64,000 bases of DNA. It comes from Verrucomicrobiales bacterium. Its GTDB lineage: Bacteria > Verrucomicrobiota > Verrucomicrobiia > Verrucomicrobiales > DEV007. This document shows positions 18,501 to 27,588 of the stretch, piece by piece. Under the pieces are notes generated by a model. That model was not told the DNA's origin. It made no database searches and worked only from the letters and a program-made list of their open reading frames with translations. Made by a program: the position numbers and the translations under genes. Each line of letters starts with the position of its first letter. Positions within the stretch are counted from its first letter, which is position 1. The stretch lies in contig JARGNI010000030.1 of the NCBI GenBank assembly GCA_029213195.1, positions 1 through 64,000 on the forward strand, in the 5' to 3' direction.

Positions 18501-19871
18501 CTTGGGTCGGAAAAGCTCTGGGAGGAAGAAGACATCAAGCTTCTCGAGGCGCTGACCGGCCAATTTGGAATTGCGATCGCCCAGCTCGACACCGCCGCCA
18601 CCGAGAAAAAATACCAGAAACATCTCCAGGAAGCTCGGCACGAGGCGGAGGTCGCCAACCGGGCGAAGAGTGACTTTCTCGCAAAGATGACACACGAGCT
18701 CCGGACGCCGTTGAACGCGATCATCGGTTTCTCGGAAATCCTCGGCGAAGATCGCACCCTCAACCCCCGGCAACGGGAAACCCTCGACATCATCAACAAC
18801 AGCGGGGAACACCTTCTCGATGTCATCAACGAAATCCTCGACCTTTCCAAGATCGAAGCAGGCAAGGTGGAGAAAAATGACGAGACATTCTCTTTCGTGC
18901 CGATGCTTCGTTCCGTCTACGAGATGCTGGCGATGAAGGCCGACTCGAAACGCGTCGGCTTCCATTTCGCCGCGCACTCCGAGATGCCTGGGGAAATTCT
19001 CACCGATCGATCGAAGCTGCGCCAGATCCTCATCAACCTGATCGGAAACGCGATCAAGTTCACCGCCCAGGGCGCAGTGAGCCTTTCCGTCAAATCAGTC
19101 CCCCTCGCCGCGCCCGTAGAGGTAGACCAGCGCCTGCGACGACGCACGAGAATCGAGTTCGAGGTGAAAGATACCGGTCGCGGCATCACCCAGGAAGAAA
19201 TTCCAAAGCTCTTTGAGCGATACACCCAGACCGAGAGTGGTCGTCGAACTTCCGAAGGCACCGGACTCGGTCTCCCCATCGCGAAAAGCTTCATCCAACT
19301 GCTCGGCGGTGATGTCGTGGTCGAGTCGGAATTCGGCGAAGGGACCACCTTCCGCTTCTACATCGAATGTGACGAGCTGGCGGTCGCCGCCGCATCTGAG
19401 AAGAAGCTCAGTACCTCGCTCGACGAAACGACGGCTCAGAAGATTGTCGGAATCAACTCGGCGGACGAAGAAATCCGCATTCTCATCGCCGAGGACCAGC
19501 CTACGAACCGACTCCTTCTAAAGAAGATCCTCGGAAAAGCAGGATTCACCCTCGCCGAGGCTGAGAATGGACAAGAAGCCGTCGAGATGTGGAGCGACTG
19601 GAAGCCCCATCTCATTCTCATGGACGAGGATATGCCGGTGAAGAAAGGCTCCGAGGCAACACGGGAGATCAAATCAATCGCGACCGACGAGAACTCCCCC
19701 GTCATCGTCTCTCTCACCGCTTACGCACTCGAACAGGCACAGGCACGGGCACAGGCTCTCGAAGCAGGCTGCACGGACTTCGTCGCGAAACCGTTCCGCT
19801 CCCACGAGCTTTTCTCTGTCATCTCGAAGCACCTCGGGATCGAGTATGTCTTCAACGACGAGGCGGCGTAG
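15548..19871 (+). CDS. Hybrid two-component sensor (propeller-Y_Y_Y-kinase-receiver), interrupted by a one-base frame break
   Basis: Two frames together encode one protein of about 1440 residues. Frame one (15548-15781) gives a signal peptide and the first propeller blade (SGYVWIATDQGL), then hits TGA. Frame two, usable from about 15768 to 19871, continues directly with FDGWESLHF. Further along: two-component regulator propeller repeats (VWIGT-type motifs) to about 17540, a Y_Y_Y domain to 17930, a transmembrane helix near 17935-18000, a GAF-like region, HisKA with the phospho-accepting His in MTHELRTPLNAIIGF, HATPase with FEVKDTGRGI and GTGLGLPI, and a C-terminal receiver (LILMDEDMPVKKG). 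Relatives are one-component polysaccharide-sensing regulators. The start codon is TTG at 15548 or 15554. Indel, pseudogene or recoding are all possible. Confidence 0.8.
15761..15782 (+). other. Frame-break site of the hybrid sensor gene, with RF2-like CTTTGAC heptamer
   Basis: Frame one ends CTT TGA at 15776-15781, followed by C, giving CTTTGAC, the same heptamer at which the RF2 gene prfB undergoes programmed +1 shifting. Skipping one T here restores DGWESLHF. An SD-like AGGGA lies at 15762-15766, but 9 bases before CTT rather than the 3 bases of prfB. Alternatively one extra T in GGACTTGATC would explain the break. Both give a sensible joined protein. Confidence 0.5.
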
Positions 19872-19906
19872 CCTGCCTGCCGGAAGTCTTCCAGGCAGCA
19901 AGGTCT

Positions 19907-20212
19907 CTACGAGTAAGAACGATCGTCGGGCTCACTCAGGTCATACTGACCCGCCACCTTCTCAGCGATACAGGGCCCACTCGCTTCGGCCCAGGCAGCA
20001 AAATGATCACTGGCCTTGTGCGCGAGAAATGCTTCACGGTCGGTATAGACTTCGTAGATCGCAAACCTCGAAGAGTCCTCGACATGCCGAGACCACTCCC
20101 ACTTCAAGCAACTCTCTTCTTCCCGAGAGTGACTGGCATTGGCATTGAGAGCAGCGATCAGATCTTCCTCTTTTCCAGGCTGGGCGACGATGGTGACGAC
20201 GATGGCAAACAT
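19907..20212 (-). CDS. ABM-domain (antibiotic biosynthesis monooxygenase-like) protein
   Basis: Protein of 101 residues with the dimeric alpha/beta-barrel pattern of the ABM/YgiN family: starting MFAIVVTIVAQPGKEEDLIA, then CLKWEWSRHVEDSSRFAIYE and YTDREAFLAHKASDHFAAW. Family members include quinol monooxygenases and many small uncharacterised oxygenases or scavengers; the substrate is unknown. The gene converges with the hybrid sensor gene, 35 bases away, and stands 54 bases downstream of the membrane protein gene on the same strand. Confidence 0.85.
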   Translation of the reverse strand: MFAIVVTIVAQPGKEEDLIAALNANASHSREEESCLKWEWSRHVEDSSRFAIYEVYTDREAFLAHKASDHFAAWAEASGPCIAEKVAGQYDLSEPDDRSYS

Positions 20213-20266
20213 GATGCCGCCACGTAGCCTGAATCGTGACCCCTTGCAAGGTCCCGTGACGAGAAA

Positions 20267-20845
20267 TCAGGCCGAGGCCTGCTGCCGGCGAAAAACCAAT
20301 CGCAAATACACGATTCCCAGCACCATTCCCAGAATTCCGCCGAGGTAGCTGGCATTGTGGATGTATCCCACGGACATGAAGGCAGACCGATCCTCGACTC
20401 CCAATGCCTCCATCCACTCGACCCAGCCCATTGCATAGCCGGTCCTTGTTCTCCACAGCCCCCACAGCCAGCCTCCAACCGCGACCAGGGCCGAAGTCGA
20501 AAAGACGATGACGAACGCGATTCCCATGACCCGCACCGGAGCCACACGTCCCACCTGCGCGACGGAAACACGGGCGAGGCCCCAGGCCGTCAGCGCGCCT
20601 ACCCACCAGGTCGCGAGAAAACCGATACGACTGGCGAACTCCAGTTCCGATCCACTCGCAGGACGCGCGTAGTAGAATTGATCGAATTTGTTCCGGGTGA
20701 AATACTCCTCGGAAATCCGGTAGGTAACCTGGTCATGGAGAACCCCATAGGCACCCGCCAGCAATGCCCCGGCCAGGGTCACGAGAAACATCCTCCCGAT
20801 CTCTCGTCTCGGGAGAGAAGGGATCACAAGATCACGCCATCTCAT
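20267..20845 (-). CDS. Hypothetical membrane protein
   Basis: Protein of 192 residues with four hydrophobic stretches: MFLVTLAGALLAGAYGVLHD near the N-terminus, IGFLATWWVGALTAWGLARV, IAFVIVFSTSALVAVGGWLW and a last segment LGGILGMVLGIVYLRLVF. Between the first two lies a soluble loop with DQVTYRISEEYFTRNKFDQF, which recalls a conserved unknown family seen in PVC bacteria, by memory only. It lies 31 bases downstream of ybaB on the same strand and may be the last gene of a dnaX-ybaB transcript. No function can be assigned. Confidence 0.7.
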   Translation of the reverse strand: MRWRDLVIPSLPRREIGRMFLVTLAGALLAGAYGVLHDQVTYRISEEYFTRNKFDQFYYARPASGSELEFASRIGFLATWWVGALTAWGLARVSVAQVGRVAPVRVMGIAFVIVFSTSALVAVGGWLWGLWRTRTGYAMGWVEWMEALGVEDRSAFMSVGYIHNASYLGGILGMVLGIVYLRLVFRRQQASA

Positions 20846-20876
20846 GATCCGCTGGAAAGGGAATCCTCGAGGAGAC

Positions 20877-21191
20877 CTAGAATCCCATGCCCGGAGGCAG
20901 TCCCATTCCTGCCGTCAGTTTTCCCATTTCTTCCTGACTGCACTGCTTGGCGTCCTCGATCGCCTTCTTGACTCCGCTCAGAACGAGATCTTCCAGCATT
21001 TCGACATCGTCCGGATCTACCACCGCCGGATCGATCTTGATGGAGATCACCTCTCCGTTGCCATTTGCGACCACCGCGACCTTGCCGCCACCGACGCTGG
21101 CCTCGAACTCTTTCTCGGCCAACTCTGCCTGCATTTCGCCCATCTTCTTTTGCATCTGCTGGGCTTGCTTCATCATTTTTGCGATATTCAT
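20877..21191 (-). CDS. YbaB/EbfC-family nucleoid-associated protein
   Basis: Protein of 104 residues starting MNIAKMMKQAQQMQKKMGEM, the typical YbaB helical start, followed by the conserved VGGGKVAVVANGNGEVISI and IDPAVVDPDDVEMLEDLVLS. YbaB binds DNA as a dimer and is often encoded directly after dnaX, as here (13 bases after the dnaX stop, same strand). The C-terminus is glycine and methionine rich (GMGLPPGMGF), also typical. Confidence 0.95.
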   Translation of the reverse strand: MNIAKMMKQAQQMQKKMGEMQAELAEKEFEASVGGGKVAVVANGNGEVISIKIDPAVVDPDDVEMLEDLVLSGVKKAIEDAKQCSQEEMGKLTAGMGLPPGMGF

Positions 21192-21204
21192 AATTCTCGT
21201 TTGG

Positions 21205-23061
21205 TTAGGATTTAATGACCCGGGCCTCGAACACGGAAAGTGCCTCGCGAATCAAGGGGTCGTTTTGAAAGGATTCCTCTTCTTCCTCGGGAGCGGCGGG
21301 CTCGGGTTCTTCTGCTGCAGGGCCGGGCTCTTGAGGTGCTTCCTCTGCAGGAGCTTCTCCGGCAGCCGGTTCGCTCGGCTCTTCTTCCTCCTCGATCTCC
21401 ATCTCGAAGGGCTCGAGTTCGCTTCGCACTTCGATCTTCAGACGAATCGGTCCCCCGGCAAGCTTGCTGATATCCTCGGCCATTTCCGGCTCGTAGCGCG
21501 AGAGGGAATCTCGCATCAGGGCCTGTTCCGAGGCGAAACCAAGAACGAAATCCTCTCCCTCATGCGAAAGAAACTGGGCCGCAATGAGCCAGGTCTCAAA
21601 AATGGGCTTGGCATCGATCAACGCCGTGCGGGCCGCCTCCCAGAGCGCCAAACCGGAAAAGGGTCCGACCGCAGGTGTGGCCGCGGAAGTCAAGGCCGGT
21701 TCCAACTCTTCCTCTTCTTCGGAATCGTCCGCGGATTCTCCGGAGTCGGGTTCTGCATGCGAGGCGACCTCAGGAGAAACTTCCGGCGAAGGGGAAGATG
21801 CGGTAGAATCGTCGGGCAGGGTCAGTTCGACCCTCGCCCTTTCCTCCACGGGAGGAGCCTGGGCTCTTGGCGTGGAAACGGGTGGGGCAGCCGATGCATC
21901 TGCAGGAAGGGCATCTGCCGCCGATGCTGCCGAGGTGACCAGGGAAATCACGTCGTCAATCGAAGCTTCACTGAGAGCCTGGATCGCCTTGATGACACCG
22001 ATTTCAAAATGCAGCCGCTTGTTCGGGGCCCACTTCATGCGGCCATCGGTCTCGGCGAGGAGATCGATGACGCGCAGCAATCTCTGGACATCGACTGCCG
22101 CAGCCTGCTGCCGAATGATCTCGAGGATGTCGGTGGGCATCTCCCCCGTCTCTGCCTTTGGATCCACCTTGAGAACGAGAACGTTTCGGAAATGGCCGAT
22201 CAAATCGCCGAGCAATTTCGCGAGATCCTTGCCTGCCTCGGAATGGGCGTAGATTTTCTCCAATGCTTCCCCACTCTTCTGATCGAGGATGACAGCAGCG
22301 AGCGAGGCAATGGCTTCGGCGGAATTGAAGCCGAAAATTTCCAGCACATTCGACTCATCAATCGTTTCCCCGCAGAACGCGACGAGTTGATCCAGCATCG
22401 ACTGGGCGTCCCGCATCCCGCCTTCGGCGCCCTTGGCGATGGCAAAGGCGGCGGCTTCGCTCAAGTCGATTCCTTCCTCCTTCGCAATGAAAAGGAGATG
22501 GGACGCGATGACATCGGTAGGAATCCGGCGAAGATCGAATCGCTGACACCGACTGATGATGGTGGGCAGAATCTTCTGGGGCTCGGTCGTCGCGAAGATG
22601 AATTTCACATGGGCCGGCGGCTCTTCCAGCGTCTTGAGAAGGGCATTGAACGCTGCTGTGGTCAGCATGTGCACCTCATCGATGTAGTAGATTTTGAACT
22701 GCCCGGAGCTGGGAGCAAACTTGACCGTATCTCTTAATTCCCGGACCTGCTCCACGCCATTGTTGGAAGCTCCATCGATTTCGAGGACATCGAGACTGTT
22801 GCCTTCTGCTATCTCCTGGCAGATCGGATCATCGGCATCGAAAACCGCGCTCGGCCCTCCCGGACAATTCAACGCCTTTGCGAGAATCCGCGCCGTGGAA
22901 GTTTTTCCCGTGCCCCGGGGGCCCACGAAGAGATAGGCATGGGCAAGACGATCTTTCTCGATCGCATTGCGCAATGTCTGGATGACATGATCCTGTCCCA
23001 GGACATCCTCGAAGGTCCTGGGCCGATACTTCCGTGCAAAAACCTGGTAGTTGTCGCTCAC
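21205..23061 (-). CDS. dnaX: DNA polymerase III subunit gamma/tau
   Basis: Clamp-loader ATPase of 618 residues. The AAA+ part is clear: start NYQVFARKYRPRTFEDVLGQ, Walker A GPRGTGKTSTARILAKALNC, the sensor region DEVHMLTTAAFNALLKTLEE, and ATTEPQKILPTIISRCQRFD. Residues from about 385 form a long acidic, Pro/Ala/Glu-rich tail with a small folded block around 480-560, in the place of tau-specific domains. The usual zinc-binding cysteine cluster is reduced: only CPGGPSAVFDADDPIC is visible after ALN. ybaB follows on the same strand. I did not see a clear slippery A-run for making gamma. Confidence 0.95.
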   Translation of the reverse strand: MSDNYQVFARKYRPRTFEDVLGQDHVIQTLRNAIEKDRLAHAYLFVGPRGTGKTSTARILAKALNCPGGPSAVFDADDPICQEIAEGNSLDVLEIDGASNNGVEQVRELRDTVKFAPSSGQFKIYYIDEVHMLTTAAFNALLKTLEEPPAHVKFIFATTEPQKILPTIISRCQRFDLRRIPTDVIASHLLFIAKEEGIDLSEAAAFAIAKGAEGGMRDAQSMLDQLVAFCGETIDESNVLEIFGFNSAEAIASLAAVILDQKSGEALEKIYAHSEAGKDLAKLLGDLIGHFRNVLVLKVDPKAETGEMPTDILEIIRQQAAAVDVQRLLRVIDLLAETDGRMKWAPNKRLHFEIGVIKAIQALSEASIDDVISLVTSAASAADALPADASAAPPVSTPRAQAPPVEERARVELTLPDDSTASSPSPEVSPEVASHAEPDSGESADDSEEEEELEPALTSAATPAVGPFSGLALWEAARTALIDAKPIFETWLIAAQFLSHEGEDFVLGFASEQALMRDSLSRYEPEMAEDISKLAGGPIRLKIEVRSELEPFEMEIEEEEEPSEPAAGEAPAEEAPQEPGPAAEEPEPAAPEEEEESFQNDPLIREALSVFEARVIKS

Positions 23062-23137
23062 GCCGTCACTGTAGGGAAGAATCGGCGAAGGAAAATGAAG
23101 AATCCGAGAAATTTACCTCCCGATTGACGAAAGTGCG

Positions 23138-24559
23138 TCACCCTTTCTCCTTGTGCGCCTTGAAACGGCGCAGGGTCTCGTCTCGTTCCGTCTTGTGGTC
23201 CACGATCGGGAGCACATAGTCGGGAGCGAGCGGGCGATCGTCTTCCGGAGGCTTGGTGAATCGCTTCGGATCGACCTTCTCCAACTCGGGCAGCCATCGC
23301 TTGATGTACTCGCCGTTCTTGTCGTAACGATCGGTCTGGGTCCAGGGGTTCTGGATCCGAAAGTAGGGAGCGGCGTCGGCTCCCGTGCCAGCGGACCATT
23401 GCCAACCGCCGTTGTTGTTCGCAATCTCTCCGTCGAGAAGATGCTGGAGGAAGTGCGATTCCCCCTCTTTCCAGTGGATGTGGAGATCCTTGGTCAGGAA
23501 CATCGCGGTGATCATGCGGACCCGGTTGTGCATGTAGCCCGTCTCCGCCAGCTGGCGCATCCCTGCGTCGACGATGGGGAATCCGGTCTTCCCCGCTTTC
23601 CAGTGCTCGAAACGATCGTCTTTCCCGGGATCATCCCAGTCCAGACCTCGCCAATCAGCATTGAAGTCCGTTTCGAGGACTTCGGGAAAATGGCCGAGAA
23701 TGGCCATGAAAAACTCCCGCCATCCGAGCTGTTTCTGGAAAGTGTGAATCGAACTGCGAGTCGACTCGGACCGCGCCCTCTCTCTCGCCTGCTCCGCCTC
23801 GTGAAACACCTCTCTCACCGAGAGCGTCCCGTAACGCAGATCCGCTCCGAGATGAGAAGTCGCGTCGGCCGCAGGATCATTTCTCATGCCCTCGTACTCG
23901 CCGATCACCTCGTCGATGGCCTGCTTGAGCCGTTGTCGGGCCGCCTTCTCCCCCGGGGTTCGGAGCAGTTCGCCTTCATACGGCAAGCCCCAATCCGAGA
24001 CCGTGGGGACCGAGCCTTTCCGTATCGTCGTCAGGGTGTGGATCGTGCGGACCGTGTCCTGGACGGCGCTTTTCTCCTGGTCGAACCAGGTCCGGGAGTA
24101 GGGTGTGTAGACCTTGTAGGGACCACCTGAATTCGTCAGCACCTCATCCTTTTCGTGCAGCACGGCATCCTGCAAGTCGTGAAACGCGATCCCCTTGTTG
24201 CGGCACAACTCGCGGACCCGTTTCTCCATTTCCTTCCCGTAAGGATCCGGGTCACGGTTGCAGTAGACGGCCTCGGCCTCGCTCTCATCGATGAGCTTTT
24301 CGAGTTCCTCGACGGCATGGCCACGACGAAAGATCAATCGCCCCCCGGCATGATCAATATTCTTCGAAAGGGATTCCAGGCAGCCACAGAGAAAGGCCTG
24401 TCGCGCGGGGCCGGTCCAGTGATGCTCCCCTTTCCAGTCGCTGGAAATGTAGACGGGGAGAACCTTTTCCGAGTCCCGAGTCGCCTGGAGCAACGCCGTA
24501 TTGTCCGAAAGTCGGAGGTCCCGACGAAACCAGTGAATTACATTTCCGTAGCCAGCCAT
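23138..24559 (-). CDS. phrB: Deoxyribodipyrimidine photolyase (class I, FAD-dependent)
   Basis: Light-driven repair enzyme of 473 residues. The N-terminal antenna-binding Rossmann domain begins VIHWFRRDLRLSDNTALLQA. The FAD-binding helical domain shows WREFFMAILGHFP, TGFPIVDAGMRQLAETGYMH, NRVRMITAMFLTKDL and NNNGGWQWSAGTGADAAPYF, the strongest photolyase signature. These fit class I CPD photolyase; cryptochrome or (6-4) activity cannot be excluded from sequence. It is upstream of dnaX by 76 bases on the same strand, and downstream of the glycosyltransferase. Confidence 0.95.
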   Translation of the reverse strand: MAGYGNVIHWFRRDLRLSDNTALLQATRDSEKVLPVYISSDWKGEHHWTGPARQAFLCGCLESLSKNIDHAGGRLIFRRGHAVEELEKLIDESEAEAVYCNRDPDPYGKEMEKRVRELCRNKGIAFHDLQDAVLHEKDEVLTNSGGPYKVYTPYSRTWFDQEKSAVQDTVRTIHTLTTIRKGSVPTVSDWGLPYEGELLRTPGEKAARQRLKQAIDEVIGEYEGMRNDPAADATSHLGADLRYGTLSVREVFHEAEQARERARSESTRSSIHTFQKQLGWREFFMAILGHFPEVLETDFNADWRGLDWDDPGKDDRFEHWKAGKTGFPIVDAGMRQLAETGYMHNRVRMITAMFLTKDLHIHWKEGESHFLQHLLDGEIANNNGGWQWSAGTGADAAPYFRIQNPWTQTDRYDKNGEYIKRWLPELEKVDPKRFTKPPEDDRPLAPDYVLPIVDHKTERDETLRRFKAHKEKG

Positions 24560-24605
24560 AGCAGTTTGATTGGTTTACGGACAGTTGCCGAAATCGGACG
24601 ACTCT

Positions 24606-25520
24606 TCATCGAAGAGCCCCTGGCCCGACAATCTCCGCCCAAGCCTCTTCGATCGATCGGGAAATTCGCGACGATTCGCCCTCGACGGAAACGCTTTCCG
24701 CGATCTGTCGGTATCGTTCGGCGCGCTCGAGTTCGTTTCGCTTGCGAGCGCCCTTCTCGAGGACCCGGCATTTCTCGACCAGCCCGTTCTCGGCGAGTCG
24801 ACGTTGTTCCTCGTTCAATTCATCGCGCTCCAAGAGTTCCAAGAGCGCTGCAACGCGATAGCGATCCATCGCCGGGGTGATCCGGGACAATTGATCCGAT
24901 CGTCCCCCTTCCTTGACGACGAGAGCTTCCCCCGGCACTTTTCCCACCCGCTCCTGCCGGGCAATTTCGAGCCACAGCGCGTAGTCTTCACAGACGCGGT
25001 ATCTCGGATCGAAGCCTCCCACGATTTCCCACAAGGATCGATGTAGCATGACACAGGACGGTCCGATCGAGCATCGCTCGACCGAGTCGGCAAACAAATC
25101 TCCCTCGCCCGGCTCCCAGTGGGAAGGTTTGTGAATCGGCTTGCCATTCCTTACCCACTCCTCCGTCACCTGGGAGATCCGCGACTCCGGATTCTCTTGA
25201 TGCCAACCCACCTGCGACGCCAGCTTCTCCTCCTTCCACCAGTCATCGGAATCGAGAAAAGCAACCCAGGGCGACGAGGTGGCTGCGACACCTGCATTCC
25301 TCGCCGCAGCAGGCCCTGAATTCTCCGGCATCCTGAGCCAGTTGATCCCGGAGGACTCCAAATTTTCGCGTATTGAAAGCAGATCGGTCGTCGAAGCGTC
25401 ATCCACCACCACGACCTCCGTAGCCTTGCAGCTTTGTTCGAGAACGGATCGGCAGGCGCGGAGCAGGGATTCCCCGCGCTGGTAATTGGGGATAATTACG
25501 GCGATTTCGAAAGCAGACAT
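24606..25520 (-). CDS. Family 2 glycosyltransferase
   Basis: GT-A-fold enzyme of 304 residues from MSAFEIAVIIPNYQRGESLL. The nucleotide-sugar site is visible: VVVDDASTTDL, NSGPAAARNAGVAAT and the DxD motif in AFLDSDDWW. A later ED motif in YRVCEDYALWLEIA would supply the catalytic base. GT2 members build polysaccharide, lipopolysaccharide or glycoprotein chains; the sugar is unknown. The frame is open to 25607, but the family N-terminus and overlap with the divergent gene favour 25520. It stands alone rather than in a polysaccharide cluster. Confidence 0.88.
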   Translation of the reverse strand: MSAFEIAVIIPNYQRGESLLRACRSVLEQSCKATEVVVVDDASTTDLLSIRENLESSGINWLRMPENSGPAAARNAGVAATSSPWVAFLDSDDWWKEEKLASQVGWHQENPESRISQVTEEWVRNGKPIHKPSHWEPGEGDLFADSVERCSIGPSCVMLHRSLWEIVGGFDPRYRVCEDYALWLEIARQERVGKVPGEALVVKEGGRSDQLSRITPAMDRYRVAALLELLERDELNEEQRRLAENGLVEKCRVLEKGARKRNELERAERYRQIAESVSVEGESSRISRSIEEAWAEIVGPGALR

Positions 25521-25572
25521 CTCGGAACGATCATGTATCCTTTCTTCCAGTTCTGATGCGACGCAATCCCGA

Positions 25573-26244
25573 ATGAACGAAGACGACCCAGCTCCCGAAG
25601 ATCTCACCGACGCGGATCAGGACGGACATCGCCCCGAGGATTCCCAGGAGATCCCCTTGCCTCCTCCGAATCTCAAGGATGGAGATGGATCGGCGACCTA
25701 TCGCAACGAAACTTCGGTGGCCCGACGAACCAAGGAATGGGGCGTGAAATACGAGCACCCTCTCGACTCCTACGCCACCGCTCCCAAGCAGCGCTCACTG
25801 GGTATCGGCGGATGCATTTTCCTCGGGATGGGACTCCTCCTCGTCTGCCTGACGTTTTTTGTTTTCCTGCTGGGCTGGGCCACCACGGGACGGTTTGTTC
25901 AGAAAGGCTACGAGGTCGTCCGCTTGTCCGATCGAGAGTCGGTCTTGACGCAGTCCCCCGACGTTCCGACCTGCTATTTGGGTCGCAAGATCGATGTGCG
26001 CATCCCGAAGTGTTCGAAGCCGATCGCCGTCATCGGAACCGACGTGACCCTCCGCGGCGATTTTCTCACCCCTGTCAGCTTCATGGCCTTTCGCCTCCAC
26101 GCGACGAAGCAGGCCAGGTTTGCTCGTGACCTCGAGATTTACGCGGGTGAATTTCACGACGAGAGTGTTACCCTCCTCGGGGACCGAAGCGGTTTCACTC
26201 TTCGCGAAACCGGCCCCGAGAAACCCGAACCCAATACTCCCTGA
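25573..26244 (+). CDS. Hypothetical single-pass membrane protein
   Basis: Protein of 223 residues starting MNEDDPAPEDLTD. The first 75 residues are acidic and proline rich and look disordered; one transmembrane helix follows (LGIGGCIFLGMGLLLVCLTF and on, about residues 76-105); the remaining 115 residues form a small beta-rich domain with phrases such as IAVIGTDVTLRGDFLTP and IYAGEFHDESVTLLGDRSG. These recall polymer-forming or barrier-type repeats, but no family was recognised. One base separates its stop from the OsmC start, so the two are co-transcribed. It is divergent from the glycosyltransferase. Confidence 0.7.
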   Translation: MNEDDPAPEDLTDADQDGHRPEDSQEIPLPPPNLKDGDGSATYRNETSVARRTKEWGVKYEHPLDSYATAPKQRSLGIGGCIFLGMGLLLVCLTFFVFLLGWATTGRFVQKGYEVVRLSDRESVLTQSPDVPTCYLGRKIDVRIPKCSKPIAVIGTDVTLRGDFLTPVSFMAFRLHATKQARFARDLEIYAGEFHDESVTLLGDRSGFTLRETGPEKPEPNTP

Positions 26245-26245
26245 C

Positions 26246-26656
26246 ATGGTCGAAATCCAAGCTGTCTACGAAGGCACCCTCCGCTGCTCTGCCACCCATG
26301 GCCCCTCGGGTTCCACGCTCCAAACGGACGCCCCCGTCGACAACCACGGACGTGGAGAAAACTATTCCCCCACTGACCTGGTCGCGACCGCCCTGGGCAC
26401 GTGCATGATGACGATCATGGGGATCTATGCGCAGCGCCACGAGATCGACCTCACCGGAACGACGGTGAAAGTCCAGAAACACATGACTCCGGAACCTCCG
26501 CGACGAATTGCCCGTCTTACCACCGAGATCGTCGTCCCCCTCCCCGAAGATCACCCTCACCGAAGCGCAATCGAGCGAGCAGCCGTCGGATGCCCCGTCC
26601 ACCGAAGTCTGCACGACGAGGTCGAGAAGCCGGTGGTTTTTCTCTGGAACGGGTAG
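26246..26656 (+). CDS. OsmC-family peroxiredoxin-like protein
   Basis: OsmC/Ohr-fold protein of 136 residues. The first conserved cysteine is in DLVATALGTCMMTIMG and the second in AAVGCPVHRSL, matching the thiol pair used to reduce organic hydroperoxides. The sequence is closer to the YhfA/OsmC branch than to Ohr, judged by eye. The stop of the preceding membrane-protein gene is one base before this ATG, so the two form an operon. The open frame extends to 26120 but lies over the previous gene. Confidence 0.9.
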   Translation: MVEIQAVYEGTLRCSATHGPSGSTLQTDAPVDNHGRGENYSPTDLVATALGTCMMTIMGIYAQRHEIDLTGTTVKVQKHMTPEPPRRIARLTTEIVVPLPEDHPHRSAIERAAVGCPVHRSLHDEVEKPVVFLWNG

Positions 26657-26796
26657 AGGGAACCCGAGACAGAGGACTTGCAGCCGTTTCGCACCCTCTT
26701 CCAGGGTCCGATAGAAGATGCAATGCCGCGCCGGGTGACTTTGCGATGACCATTTTAGTCTTCCCATGTTCCCTGCGGTTCCGCTAGCGTCACGAG

Positions 26797-27588
26797 ATGA
26801 AAATGCTGTCTGGTCTTGTCCTGTTTTTCGCCTTCTGTTTCCCACCTTCTCAGGCCCAGGAAGGACAGGACTTCAATCCGCTGGGAAGAGACCTGCCGAT
26901 CGAACAGCTGGATCTGCAGCTCCGCATTCAGGTCGAATGGATCGAGACCTCTCACGAGATTGTCACGGCTCTTCTGGAGGATGACGAGAATGCCCGGCTG
27001 AAAGGAAAACTCTCCGGAAACGCCGGCCCTCTGCGCAAATCACTACGCGAACTGATTGAGGAAGATGACGCTCGAATCCTCGAAACTTCGATCGTAATCG
27101 CGAGAAGCGGTCAGAGGGCCAAGGTGGAGTCGATCGCCGAGTACATTTATCCGACCGAATACGACCCGCCCAACTCCGTCCTGCAATCAGGCAAAGAATC
27201 CGAAGCCCTCACGACAGCGCCACAGGCGGCGGCGTTTGAAACGAGAAACGTGGGCACCACCCTCGAAGTGGACCCCATCATCGGCGTCGACAACCGAACG
27301 ATCGACCTGAACCTGGCTCCGGAAATCGTCTACCTGCTCGACGAAGTGAACTACGGGGATTTCGAATCCGATGAGAGCAATGTCGAGGTGACGATGCCTG
27401 TCTTCTACACGATCAAGACCACCACTCAACTCACCATGATCGATGGCGAATACGCCCTCATGGGGGTCCACAGCCCTTTCAATGAAAAGACCTTTCGGAG
27501 CGACCCGGAAAGAAAAGTTCTGGTCTTTGTGAAGACGGACATTCTCCACGTCGGGCTCGGCCTGCCAGAGGAGGAAGAGAAAAAATGA
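26797..27588 (+). CDS. Secreted protein related to the secretin C-terminal domain
   Basis: Protein of 263 residues with a signal peptide (MKMLSGLVLFFAFCFPPSQA). Residues 40-60 read LQLRIQVEWIETSHEIVTAL and residues 145-180 read FETRNVGTTLEVDPIIGVDN then IDLNLAPEIV, a pattern found at the start of the bacterial type II/III secretin pore domain. The full secretin barrel is missing: the protein is much shorter than PulD/GspD and has no N-domains. It ends near the phrase ALMGVHSPFNE then VLVFVKTDIL, again secretin-like. It could be a periplasmic adaptor or a reduced relative. Its stop overlaps the next start by ATGA, so the two genes are translationally coupled. Confidence 0.65.
   Translation: MKMLSGLVLFFAFCFPPSQAQEGQDFNPLGRDLPIEQLDLQLRIQVEWIETSHEIVTALLEDDENARLKGKLSGNAGPLRKSLRELIEEDDARILETSIVIARSGQRAKVESIAEYIYPTEYDPPNSVLQSGKESEALTTAPQAAAFETRNVGTTLEVDPIIGVDNRTIDLNLAPEIVYLLDEVNYGDFESDESNVEVTMPVFYTIKTTTQLTMIDGEYALMGVHSPFNEKTFRSDPERKVLVFVKTDILHVGLGLPEEEEKK

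Noticed and set aside
15768-19871. Sensor gene taken as an independent gene starting at TTG 15768
   Set aside because: It would start inside the first propeller blade without a signal peptide, while the preceding frame supplies exactly the missing signal and strand.
20947-22737. 596-codon plus-strand frame opposite dnaX and ybaB
   Set aside because: Low-complexity translation; dnaX and ybaB motifs are on the minus strand.
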